Below, piece by piece: positions 25,883 to 33,035 of a DNA stretch of 64,000 nt (its first letter is position 1; each line of letters starts with the position of its first letter). Location of the stretch: assembly GCA_002472275.1 (NCBI GenBank), contig DKRQ01000026.1, forward strand, positions 76,221-140,220, given 5' to 3'. The stretch is from Caryophanales bacterium UBA7278. GTDB lineage: Bacteria > Bacillota_I > Bacilli_A > RFN20 > CAG-826. The notes beneath the pieces are model-generated. The model saw only the letters and a program-made list of their open reading frames with translations. It searched no databases and was not told the origin of the DNA. A program made the translations under genes and the position numbers.

Positions 25883-26624
25883 GGTTTATAAAGGCACATT
25901 CGCCGCCCAAACCGACGTCGGCCGCGTCAGGGTGTCCAACGAGGACAGGGCCACCGTTTTGACTAATTCCAGCGGGGACGTTTTTCTTTGCGTCTGCGAT
26001 GGGATGGGCGGGCAAAACAAAGGCGATTTCGCTTCGAGCCTAGCCATCGATTATCTCGTCGATGCTTTCAAAAACAAACGTAAAACCCCGCTCATTTTGA
26101 CCAAATACTGGCTTAGGAAAGCGATTCGCTCGGTCAATTCCCTCATCTACAACCAAGCCTATGACAACCCCGTTTACAAGGATATGGGCACGACTTGCGT
26201 CGCCGTCTACATCCAAGGTGACAAGATGGTGGTGGCGAACCTCGGCGATTCCAGGGCCTATTCCTTTGGCATCCGCGGTTTGCGTAGGCTCACCTCCGAC
26301 CAAACCTACGTGGACTATCTCTATAGGACCGGCAAGATTAGCGAGAGGGAAAGGGAATCCAGCCCCGAACGCCACGTCTTGATGAACGCGCTAGGCATCT
26401 ATCCTTCCTGTTCCATGGATATCGAGGTCCAGCCCTATGAAGGCGAAGCGATCCTGCTTTGCTCCGACGGACTTTACAACAACGTTTCGGAGCCGGAGAT
26501 CCGCGCCGTTTTGCTAACCGACGAAAGAGCCGACCAAAAGGTCTCCTCTCTCATCAACGAAGCGAACGCAAATGGTGGCAGCGACAACGTCGGCATCGCG
26601 TATTGGGAGGCAATCAATGATTAA
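25872..26624 (+). CDS. prpC: PP2C-family protein serine/threonine phosphatase
   Basis: A phosphatase of 250 residues, full length for a PrpC/Stp enzyme. Metal-binding aspartates sit in SNEDRA, VCDGMGGQNKGDFAS and, near the end, GGSDNVGIA; ANLGDSRAYS is also typical. It reverses phosphorylation by the kinase encoded next, which overlaps it by eight bases. No membrane segment. Confidence 0.94.
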   Translation: MPPKVYKGTFAAQTDVGRVRVSNEDRATVLTNSSGDVFLCVCDGMGGQNKGDFASSLAIDYLVDAFKNKRKTPLILTKYWLRKAIRSVNSLIYNQAYDNPVYKDMGTTCVAVYIQGDKMVVANLGDSRAYSFGIRGLRRLTSDQTYVDYLYRTGKISERERESSPERHVLMNALGIYPSCSMDIEVQPYEGEAILLCSDGLYNNVSEPEIRAVLLTDERADQKVSSLINEANANGGSDNVGIAYWEAIND

Positions 26625-27489
26625 GATCGGCGATAAGATCGATGATCGTTTTCGCATCGTCTCCCGCATCGCGACCGGGGGTATGGCGGACGTTTATGAG
26701 GCCAATGACCTCATTTTGAAGCGCATCGTTTCCCTCAAGGTCATGAAGGAAGACCTCCTCAAGAACCCCGAGAACTTCGAAAGGTTCAAAAACGAAACGG
26801 CCGCCGCGGCGAGCCTAAGCCATCCTAACATCGTTAAGGTCTACGCTTCCGGCGTCGTCGACGGGCGTCCTTACATGGCCAACGAATTCATCAAAGGCCA
26901 AACCCTTCGCGATAAGCTGAACTTTTCCTTCGCCCTTCCTCTTACCGACGCCTGCGAGGTCATGCTCCAATTGACCGCCGGCATCGACTACGTGCATAAA
27001 CACGGCCTCGTCCATCGCGACATCAAGCCGGATAACCTCTTCTATATGTCTGATGGCACGTTGAAAATCACCGATTTCGGCATCGCCGCCCCAATCGGCA
27101 GCAAAGGAGAATCCGACGCGGTGCAGGGGACCATCTACTACGTTGCCCCCGAGGCCTTGATGGGCGAACCCGTTTCCATTGCTAGCGACATCTATTCGAT
27201 GGGCGTCGTATTCTACGAAATCCTCACTGGCCAATTGCCCTTTGATGGCAAGAGCGTCGACGAAGTCGCCGTCAAGGTGATGAAAAGGAGGATGATCGAG
27301 CCTTCCAAGGTGCTTCCGACCATCCCTAAGTCCATTGAGAAAATCATCATCACGGCGTGTAGGAAAAGGCCCGAGGAACGTTATCGTTCTGCGGCCGAGA
27401 TGCATGACGCCATCATAGAAGCCATGGGTGACCGCGAGGGCTTCAAGGAAAGAAAGGGCCTGCTCTCCAGGATTTTCGGTTTCAAATGA
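26617..27489 (+). CDS. pknB: Soluble PknB-type serine/threonine kinase without PASTA domains
   Basis: About 290 residues starting MIKIGDKIDDRFRI, with GGGAGG six bases upstream. The complete kinase core is present: glycine loop ATGGMADVY, Lys in VSLKVMK, VHRDIKPDN, DFG in ITDFGIA, and VAPEALMG. The chain ends about 20 residues after the kinase domain (LLSRIFGFK). The membrane helix and extracellular PASTA repeats that sense peptidoglycan in Firmicutes PknB/PrkC are absent, so the input signal must be cytosolic or come through a partner. It overlaps rpe by four bases. Confidence 0.92.
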   Translation: MIKIGDKIDDRFRIVSRIATGGMADVYEANDLILKRIVSLKVMKEDLLKNPENFERFKNETAAAASLSHPNIVKVYASGVVDGRPYMANEFIKGQTLRDKLNFSFALPLTDACEVMLQLTAGIDYVHKHGLVHRDIKPDNLFYMSDGTLKITDFGIAAPIGSKGESDAVQGTIYYVAPEALMGEPVSIASDIYSMGVVFYEILTGQLPFDGKSVDEVAVKVMKRRMIEPSKVLPTIPKSIEKIIITACRKRPEERYRSAAEMHDAIIEAMGDREGFKERKGLLSRIFGFK

Positions 27490-28154
27490 TGGGTAAGGTC
27501 ATCGTCGCTCCATCCATATTGTCCGCCGATAGGAACAACCTCTCCTTTGAGGTCGCGAAGATGAAAAAGGCGGGCGCCGCCTTCATCCACCTCGACGTGA
27601 TGGATGGGAAGTTCGTTCCTAACACCACCTTCGGACCCGAACTGGTGGCCCGCGTTAGCAGCGAGTTTTCCGATATCGTCAAGGATACGCATCTGATGAT
27701 CGTCGATCCCCTGAAGCAAATCCCTGAATTTGCCAAAGCGGGTTCGGATTTGATCACGGTTCATCTTGAATCCTTCGATAGGGAAGAAGAGGTCTTTGAG
27801 GCCATTGATTCGATCCATCGTCATGGACTTAAGGCAGGACTTTCCATCAAACCCGCGACCGCCCCTGAGGCGATCGATGCCTTCTTGCCTAAACTCGACT
27901 TGGTCCTCGTGATGTCCGTCGAACCCGGGAAGGGCGGCCAGGCATTCATGGAAAATTCCCTAGATAAAATCGCCTATTTCAAGAAAAAACGGGACTTTTG
28001 CGGCTATTCTTACCTGATTGAGGTCGATGGCGGTATCAACGCCGAAACCGCGAAAAGGACCGTGGAAGCGGGCGTCGATGTGCTCGTCGCTGGCTCTTAT
28101 CTATATGGCCATGAGGATTATGAAGAACGCGTGAGGGGGTTACTTGAATTATGA
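27486..28154 (+). CDS. rpe: Ribulose-phosphate 3-epimerase
   Basis: A TIM-barrel enzyme of 222 residues in the pentose phosphate pathway. PSILSADRNNL, HLDVMDGKFVPN, SVEPGKGGQAF and EVDGGINAETA are the standard metal-binding and phosphate-binding segments. The usual rsgA between pknB and rpe is missing. The stop overlaps the next start. Confidence 0.95.
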   Translation: MMGKVIVAPSILSADRNNLSFEVAKMKKAGAAFIHLDVMDGKFVPNTTFGPELVARVSSEFSDIVKDTHLMIVDPLKQIPEFAKAGSDLITVHLESFDREEEVFEAIDSIHRHGLKAGLSIKPATAPEAIDAFLPKLDLVLVMSVEPGKGGQAFMENSLDKIAYFKKKRDFCGYSYLIEVDGGINAETAKRTVEAGVDVLVAGSYLYGHEDYEERVRGLLEL

Positions 28155-28846
28155 AGGGGCAGGAAGCCGCTTTCCTGGTGGGACTACTCATCCTCGAGGT
28201 GATTCTTTTCCTCGCCCTTTGGCTAGCGGGGCAAATCGTCTACCGCAAAAGAAGCGAGGAACGTTATAGCATCCTGACCCATTTCCCCTTCGAACTCGTG
28301 GGGGAGGGCGTTCAGGCCTCTCCTTTGCTTAGGGTCTTGGCGGTTGCCTATAGCTCCGTCGACGCGCTTTGCTTTGCCTATCCCTTGCTTTGCGGCGATC
28401 GCTTTTTGGTCATCAACCCTCTTTTGATTCTCATCCTCGCCTTGGCCATGGCGAAGGCCCTTGCCACGATTGGCATCTTCTTTGTTCCCGCCTACCATTT
28501 CAAGACGCATCTGCTTTGCTTCGTCTTCTTAGGGACCCTCACGGTTCTTTCCTCGGTCTCATGCGCGAGCGCGTTCCTCAATCTACACGCGATGTCGGAG
28601 ACCATCCCGACGATTTTCGCGGTGATCCTTTTCGTCTTCGCCGCCTTTGGCCTCGTCGTGATGCTTAATCCCAAGCTATCCAAATGGACGCAGATGAATC
28701 TCGAAGTAGGGGAGGACGGTTCGATGAACCCGATTCGGCCTAAACCGTTCCCCTTGGCCTTTGCCGAGTGGTCCTTCATCCTCGTCGGCATGCTCATCGC
28801 CCTTACCTATGTCTTAGGATTAGGGTTAGTCATCATCAGCTTATGA
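28151..28846 (+). CDS. Unrecognised polytopic membrane protein
   Basis: 231 residues with about six hydrophobic segments (first at 7-28, then about 60-80, 85-105, 115-140, 150-170 and 205-230) and a cytosolic-looking loop RKRSEERYSILTHF. I recognise no family. It overlaps rpe by four bases and is the last gene of the operon, followed by a terminator. Coding is well supported by the overlap and an open frame with host-like codon use. Confidence 0.65.
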   Translation: MKGQEAAFLVGLLILEVILFLALWLAGQIVYRKRSEERYSILTHFPFELVGEGVQASPLLRVLAVAYSSVDALCFAYPLLCGDRFLVINPLLILILALAMAKALATIGIFFVPAYHFKTHLLCFVFLGTLTVLSSVSCASAFLNLHAMSETIPTIFAVILFVFAAFGLVVMLNPKLSKWTQMNLEVGEDGSMNPIRPKPFPLAFAEWSFILVGMLIALTYVLGLGLVIISL

Positions 28847-28849
28847 AGA

Positions 28850-28880
28850 AAAAGACAGCCTCGACGGGCTGTCTTTTCTA
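28850..28880. terminator. Bidirectional terminator between the operon and rpmB
   Basis: An 11-bp stem AAAAGACAGCC/GGCTGTCTTTT with a TCGACG-type loop, with A and T runs at either side. Confidence 0.9.
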
Positions 28881-28892
28881 GTTGAACGTTGC

Positions 28893-29105
28893 TTATTCGG
28901 CTTCTTTCTTAGAAGCGGCCTTGACGGTCTTGTTCCAAGTGCGATAGGCACGGGTAGACATTTTGACCACGACCGTTTTGCCATCGATCTCGATTTTGCG
29001 CTTCTGGAGATTGACGTTCCAGCGACGGCGGGTGGCCCTCAGAGAGTGGCTACGAGCGTTTCCGCTGACCGGTCCTTTACCGGTGATGGGGCAATATCTG
29101 GACAT
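28893..29105 (-). CDS. rpmB: 50S ribosomal protein L28
   Basis: 70 residues starting MSRYCPITGKGPVSGNARSHS, followed by RRRWNVNLQKRKI and VKMSTRAYRTW, all typical of bL28. The start is preceded by GAGGTG. Only one Cys is present, so this is the zinc-free type. The remaining 200 bases up to glgC hold two small hairpins and the glgC promoter. Confidence 0.95.
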   Translation of the reverse strand: MSRYCPITGKGPVSGNARSHSLRATRRRWNVNLQKRKIEIDGKTVVVKMSTRAYRTWNKTVKAASKKEAE

Positions 29106-29262
29106 GTTTTCACCTCTTGCGCTCTTAGCGCGGAGAGAAATATACCATATTTCCCACTGAGGGTAAAACAAAAAAGAAAATAGTTTTCGCGGGGGCCCAA
29201 AATCCCCATCGCTTTTTCAATGAAAAAGGCCCCTTATAGGAGGATGAAAGGCTTTTCTAACG

Positions 29263-29299
29263 AAAAGCGTTTACCCCGCCCTCATGATTGCTTTACACT
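29263..29299 (+). promoter_or_regulatory. Leaderless promoter of glgC with overlapping cre-like sequence
   Basis: TTTACC (29271-29276)-17-TACACT (29294-29299), then six bases (TTAGCC) and ATG 29306. The -35 overlaps GAAAAGCGTTTACC (29263-29276), which fits the Bacillus catabolite-response consensus except at three positions. A CcpA-like regulator is encoded at 39.2 kb. Confidence 0.55.
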
Positions 29300-29305
29300 T
29301 TAGCC

Positions 29306-30442
29306 ATGTCTACTAAAATCGCAGCGATGATTCTGGCCGGGGGTAAGGGAACCCGCCTCTTGGCTTTGACGCGCAAAACAGCAAAACCAGCGGTTTCCTA
29401 TGGTGGGAAGTATCGTATTATCGACTTCCCGCTTTCCAACTGCGCCAACTCGGGCATCAACCACGTCGGCGTCTTGACCCAGTACGAATCGAGCGAGCTC
29501 AATTCCTACATCGGCAACGGCAAGAACTGGGGCCTTAACGGGGTCAACGCATTGACCTCCGTGTTGTCTCCAAAAGAGACAGAAGAAGGTTCTTCTTGGT
29601 ATAAAGGCACCGCCGACGCCATCTACCAAAACCTCGATTGGCTCGATTCCATCGCCCCCGAATACGTGCTTATCCTCTCTGGCGACCACATCTATTGCCA
29701 GACCTTCGACGCGATGCTCGAAAGGCACATTTCCTCCAAGGCCGAACTCACCATCTCGGTGATCGAGGTCCCCTGGGAGGAAGCCTCCCGCTTTGGCATC
29801 CTCGAAGTCGATAAGGACGACATGGTCACCGCCTTCAAGGAAAAACCGAAGAACCCCAAGAGCAACCTCGCCTCGATGGGCATCTACATCTTCACCTACA
29901 AGTCACTTAAGTCCATGCTCATCGCCGACGCCAAGGATCCCGAATCCGACCACGACTTCGGCAAGAACATCATCCCCGGAATGCTCGAGGCAGGCCGCCG
30001 CATCGCCGTCCATCGCTTCATCGGCTATTGGAGGGACGTCGGAACGCTCACCTCGCTCCACGAAGCCAACATGGATTTGCTTCTTTCGGGTGACCCCGGC
30101 ACGAACATCTACACGGTGCAGGGCAACCTCCACATCTATTCAGAGGACACCTTGGATTACCCCCAATACCTCGGTCCTAGGGCCAACGTCTCCGATTGCC
30201 TTATCAACCAAGGCGCGACCATCCTAGGCTCGGTCAACCATTGCGTCATCTCCTCCGGCGTCGTCGTCGAGGAAGGCGCGGAATGCCATAACGCCGTCAT
30301 CATGGAACGGGCCATCATCAAAAAAGGCGCCAAGATCTATGACTGCGTCATCGCCCCCGATACCGTCGTCGAAGGCGACGTGAGGGTCAACGAAGAAAGA
30401 GACGGAATCGTCCTATACGCGAAAGGAAGGATCTATCGATGA
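29306..30442 (+). CDS. glgC: Glucose-1-phosphate adenylyltransferase, catalytic subunit
   Basis: A 378-residue enzyme making ADP-glucose from ATP and glucose-1-phosphate. MILAGGKGTRLLALT, KPAVSYGGKYRIIDFPLSNC and LSGDHIY are the nucleotidyltransferase motifs; a left-handed beta-helix follows in the last 100 residues (GSVNHCVISSGVVVEEGAE). I start at ATG 29306, which gives the normal family N-terminus; the upstream TTG at 29288 would lie in the promoter. It overlaps glgD by four bases. Confidence 0.95.
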   Translation: MSTKIAAMILAGGKGTRLLALTRKTAKPAVSYGGKYRIIDFPLSNCANSGINHVGVLTQYESSELNSYIGNGKNWGLNGVNALTSVLSPKETEEGSSWYKGTADAIYQNLDWLDSIAPEYVLILSGDHIYCQTFDAMLERHISSKAELTISVIEVPWEEASRFGILEVDKDDMVTAFKEKPKNPKSNLASMGIYIFTYKSLKSMLIADAKDPESDHDFGKNIIPGMLEAGRRIAVHRFIGYWRDVGTLTSLHEANMDLLLSGDPGTNIYTVQGNLHIYSEDTLDYPQYLGPRANVSDCLINQGATILGSVNHCVISSGVVVEEGAECHNAVIMERAIIKKGAKIYDCVIAPDTVVEGDVRVNEERDGIVLYAKGRIYR

Positions 30443-31560
30443 AAAACGTCATCGGAATGGTCAATTTCCATTCCTCCCCAGAAATCCCGCCCCTGACGGA
30501 TCAGAGGGCGCTAGGCTCCACCTCCTTCCTAGGACGTTACGCTTTCTGCGACTTCGCCCTCTCCAATCTCTGCAACTCGGAGATTTCCACGGTCGGACTC
30601 CTCGTCAAGGAACACCAACGCTCCATTTTGAAGCACCTCGGTTCCCTTGACTTCTGGCTGACCAACACCAAGATCGGCAAGACCGTCGTCATGTATAACG
30701 AGGAGGCCCATTTCTCCCCCGAGACCAACACCGACCTCAATAACATCCGCGTCAACGATTGGCTGATCTACGATTCCCCGGCTTCGATCATCGTGATCGT
30801 GCCCGCCCACCTCGTCATCTCCCTTGATCTCCGTCCTTACATCAAGGAGCACATCGAGAAACAAAGGAAGGTCACCTTCATTGCCAAGCCGATCGATAAT
30901 CCGTCGGAGGGCTATCTAGGTTCCTATCTATTCGAGACCGATGAGGAGGGGAACGTCCTTTCCGCGAAGCGGAACGATGGCTCTTCCCACACTCCGGCCT
31001 TAGCTTCCTTAGGCATTTTCATCGTGAACCGCTCGGTCCTCTTCGACGCCGTCCATGACCCAGCCGCCATCAGGGCCAGGATGGACGTAGAGAGCAAGCT
31101 TTTGGAAGTCGGCCTCATCGAGAAACGTGGCTACGTTGTGAGCCGTTACGAGGGCTTTGCCCGCTATATCGATAGCTTCCAGCATTACATGGACTATAGC
31201 CTTTCCTTCCTCCAAAAGAAGGATGCGGACGAGATCTTCAAGAAGAACTGGCCGATCTACACGCTTACCCACGATTCCATTCCCGCCGTTTATGGCGAGG
31301 AGGCACGTGTCCAGAATTCCTACGTTGCTAACGGGGCGATCATCGAGGGGACCGTCATCAACTCGATCATTTCCCGTAAGGTGACCATCGCCAAAGGAGC
31401 GGTGGTCCGCGACTCCATCATCTTCTCCTCGGCGCGTATCGAGCAAGGGGCTAAGGTTTCCAACGCCCTCATCGACAAGCACGCGGTGATTTCCGCGGGC
31501 CACACGATCAAAGGCAGCAAGAACGCGCCGATCTACCTCAAGCAAGGGGGCAGATTATGA
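30439..31560 (+). CDS. glgD: GlgD regulatory subunit of ADP-glucose pyrophosphorylase
   Basis: A GlgC paralogue of 373 residues. The nucleotide loop is replaced (MVNFHSSPEIPPLTDQRALGSTSFLGRYAFCDF instead of the GGKGTRL loop), as in the GlgD subunits of Firmicutes that activate GlgC but have little activity themselves. The C-terminal beta-helix is kept. Translationally coupled on both sides. Confidence 0.92.
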   Translation: MKNVIGMVNFHSSPEIPPLTDQRALGSTSFLGRYAFCDFALSNLCNSEISTVGLLVKEHQRSILKHLGSLDFWLTNTKIGKTVVMYNEEAHFSPETNTDLNNIRVNDWLIYDSPASIIVIVPAHLVISLDLRPYIKEHIEKQRKVTFIAKPIDNPSEGYLGSYLFETDEEGNVLSAKRNDGSSHTPALASLGIFIVNRSVLFDAVHDPAAIRARMDVESKLLEVGLIEKRGYVVSRYEGFARYIDSFQHYMDYSLSFLQKKDADEIFKKNWPIYTLTHDSIPAVYGEEARVQNSYVANGAIIEGTVINSIISRKVTIAKGAVVRDSIIFSSARIEQGAKVSNALIDKHAVISAGHTIKGSKNAPIYLKQGGRL

Positions 31561-32990
31561 AGATCGCGATGGTCGCATCGGAAATCAATCCCCTTTGCAA
31601 ATCCGGCGGCCTGGCCGACGTCGTCTACGCGCTATCGAAAGAACTCGTCGTCTCCGGCGAGGAAGTCATCTGCGTCCTTCCCTTCTACAAATCCATCAAG
31701 GACGCGGCCACCCTCAAATTCGCCAGGGTCGGCACCTTCACGGTGAACGTCGGTTGGCGTAGGGTCGACGCGAACGTCTACAAAACCTACATCGACGGCA
31801 TCCTCTATTACCTCATCGACAACGAGACCTATTTCGGCCGCGATTCCCTCTATGGCTATTTCGACGATGGCGAAAGGTTCGCCTTCTTCACAATGGCCGC
31901 GGCTGGCCTATTCGAATTCGTCGGCTTCAAACCCGACGTCATTCATATCCACGATTGGCAGCCTGGCATGTTGCCAGTGGTGGTGAGGGAAGGCCTTTTC
32001 CCTTATGTGGCGGATTCCAAGTTTGTCCTCACCATCCATAACGAAGCGTTCCAAGGGATGCTCGACCGTTATTTCCTCAACGATTTCTATTGCCTATCGG
32101 ATTACCTCTACGATTGCGGCGCGGTCCGCTTCTACGACCAGGTGTCCACCCTCAAGGCCGCGATCGTCTATTGCGACAAGGTCACGACCGTTTCGCCCTC
32201 CCACGCCAAAGAACTCCTCACCGAGGTCGGCGGCAAAGGGCTTCATGAGGTTTTGGCCCAAAAAGGCGAGGATTTCGTTGGCATCGTCAACGGCATCGAC
32301 CAAGGCGAATGGGATCCTTCTTCCGATCCATTCATCGTCAAAAATTATGGGCCAAATGCCTTCAAAACCGCCAAAAAAGACTGCAAAACCCACCTCCTTT
32401 CCTCGTTTGGGATGGATGTGAGCGAGAGCAAACCCGTCTATGGCATCGTCAGCAGATTGACGAGCCAAAAGGGCCTCGGCCTCGTTTTGTCTAGCGTCGA
32501 GGGAATCGTCAAAAGGGGCGGCGCCCTCGTGGTGCTAGGCTCGGGCGAATATGACTTGGAGCAGGCTTTTGAATCGCTTCACCGCCAATACCCGAAACAG
32601 GTCGGCTATTACCGTGGCTATTCCTTCCAGCTCGCCCATGACATCTATGCCGGCGCCGATTTCTTCCTGATGCCCTCTTTGTTCGAACCCTGCGGCATCG
32701 GGCAGATGATCGCGGAACGCTACGGCACCCTTCCCATCGTTAGGGAGACCGGCGGACTCAAGGACACCGTCGTCGCCTATCGCGGGAATAACGCTAGCGA
32801 GGCGACTGGCTTCTCCTTCGCCGATTTCGATTTGGGCGGCATCTCCTATGCGATCGAACTCGCCGAAAAGACGATGAAGGACAAAAAGACCTTTGGCGCC
32901 CTCGTCAAAAACGCCCTCCGAGCCGACCATTCCTGGGCCAAACCCTGCCGCGAATACCTGAACCTTTATCTCGCGGCGATCGGCCGTTAA
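31557..32990 (+). CDS. glgA: Glycogen synthase (ADP-glucose)
   Basis: A GT5 glycosyltransferase of 477 residues. The N-terminal SGGLADV loop (KSGGL, usually KTGGL) binds ADP-glucose; HIHDWQPGMLP and PSLFEPCGIGQMIAERYG are the acceptor- and nucleotide-site motifs. With GlgC and GlgD it makes linear alpha-1,4-glucan; branching enzyme and phosphorylase are not in the window. Confidence 0.95.
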   Translation: MKIAMVASEINPLCKSGGLADVVYALSKELVVSGEEVICVLPFYKSIKDAATLKFARVGTFTVNVGWRRVDANVYKTYIDGILYYLIDNETYFGRDSLYGYFDDGERFAFFTMAAAGLFEFVGFKPDVIHIHDWQPGMLPVVVREGLFPYVADSKFVLTIHNEAFQGMLDRYFLNDFYCLSDYLYDCGAVRFYDQVSTLKAAIVYCDKVTTVSPSHAKELLTEVGGKGLHEVLAQKGEDFVGIVNGIDQGEWDPSSDPFIVKNYGPNAFKTAKKDCKTHLLSSFGMDVSESKPVYGIVSRLTSQKGLGLVLSSVEGIVKRGGALVVLGSGEYDLEQAFESLHRQYPKQVGYYRGYSFQLAHDIYAGADFFLMPSLFEPCGIGQMIAERYGTLPIVRETGGLKDTVVAYRGNNASEATGFSFADFDLGGISYAIELAEKTMKDKKTFGALVKNALRADHSWAKPCREYLNLYLAAIGR

Positions 32991-33021
32991 TCTCCATCTT
33001 TCTTAAGAAAGCGTTCTGCCC

Positions 33022-33027
33022 TATAAT
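33022..33027 (+). promoter_or_regulatory. -10 box (TATAAT) of leuS
   Basis: TATAAT is followed by eight bases and ATG 33036, so any transcript has at most one or two leader bases. This excludes a T-box leader for this synthetase gene. Confidence 0.6.
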
Positions 33028-33035
33028 GCGCTGGT

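Noticed and set aside
29244..29302. Nineteen-codon open frame just before glgC, with AGGAGG touching its ATG
   Set aside because: The ribosome-binding site has no spacing and the region contains the -35 and -10 of glgC, so it is unlikely to be transcribed as a leader peptide.
32991..33035. T-box leader for leuS
   Set aside because: The -10 box lies eight bases from the start codon; there is no leader to hold a T-box. The same applies to the 29-base gap before tyrS.
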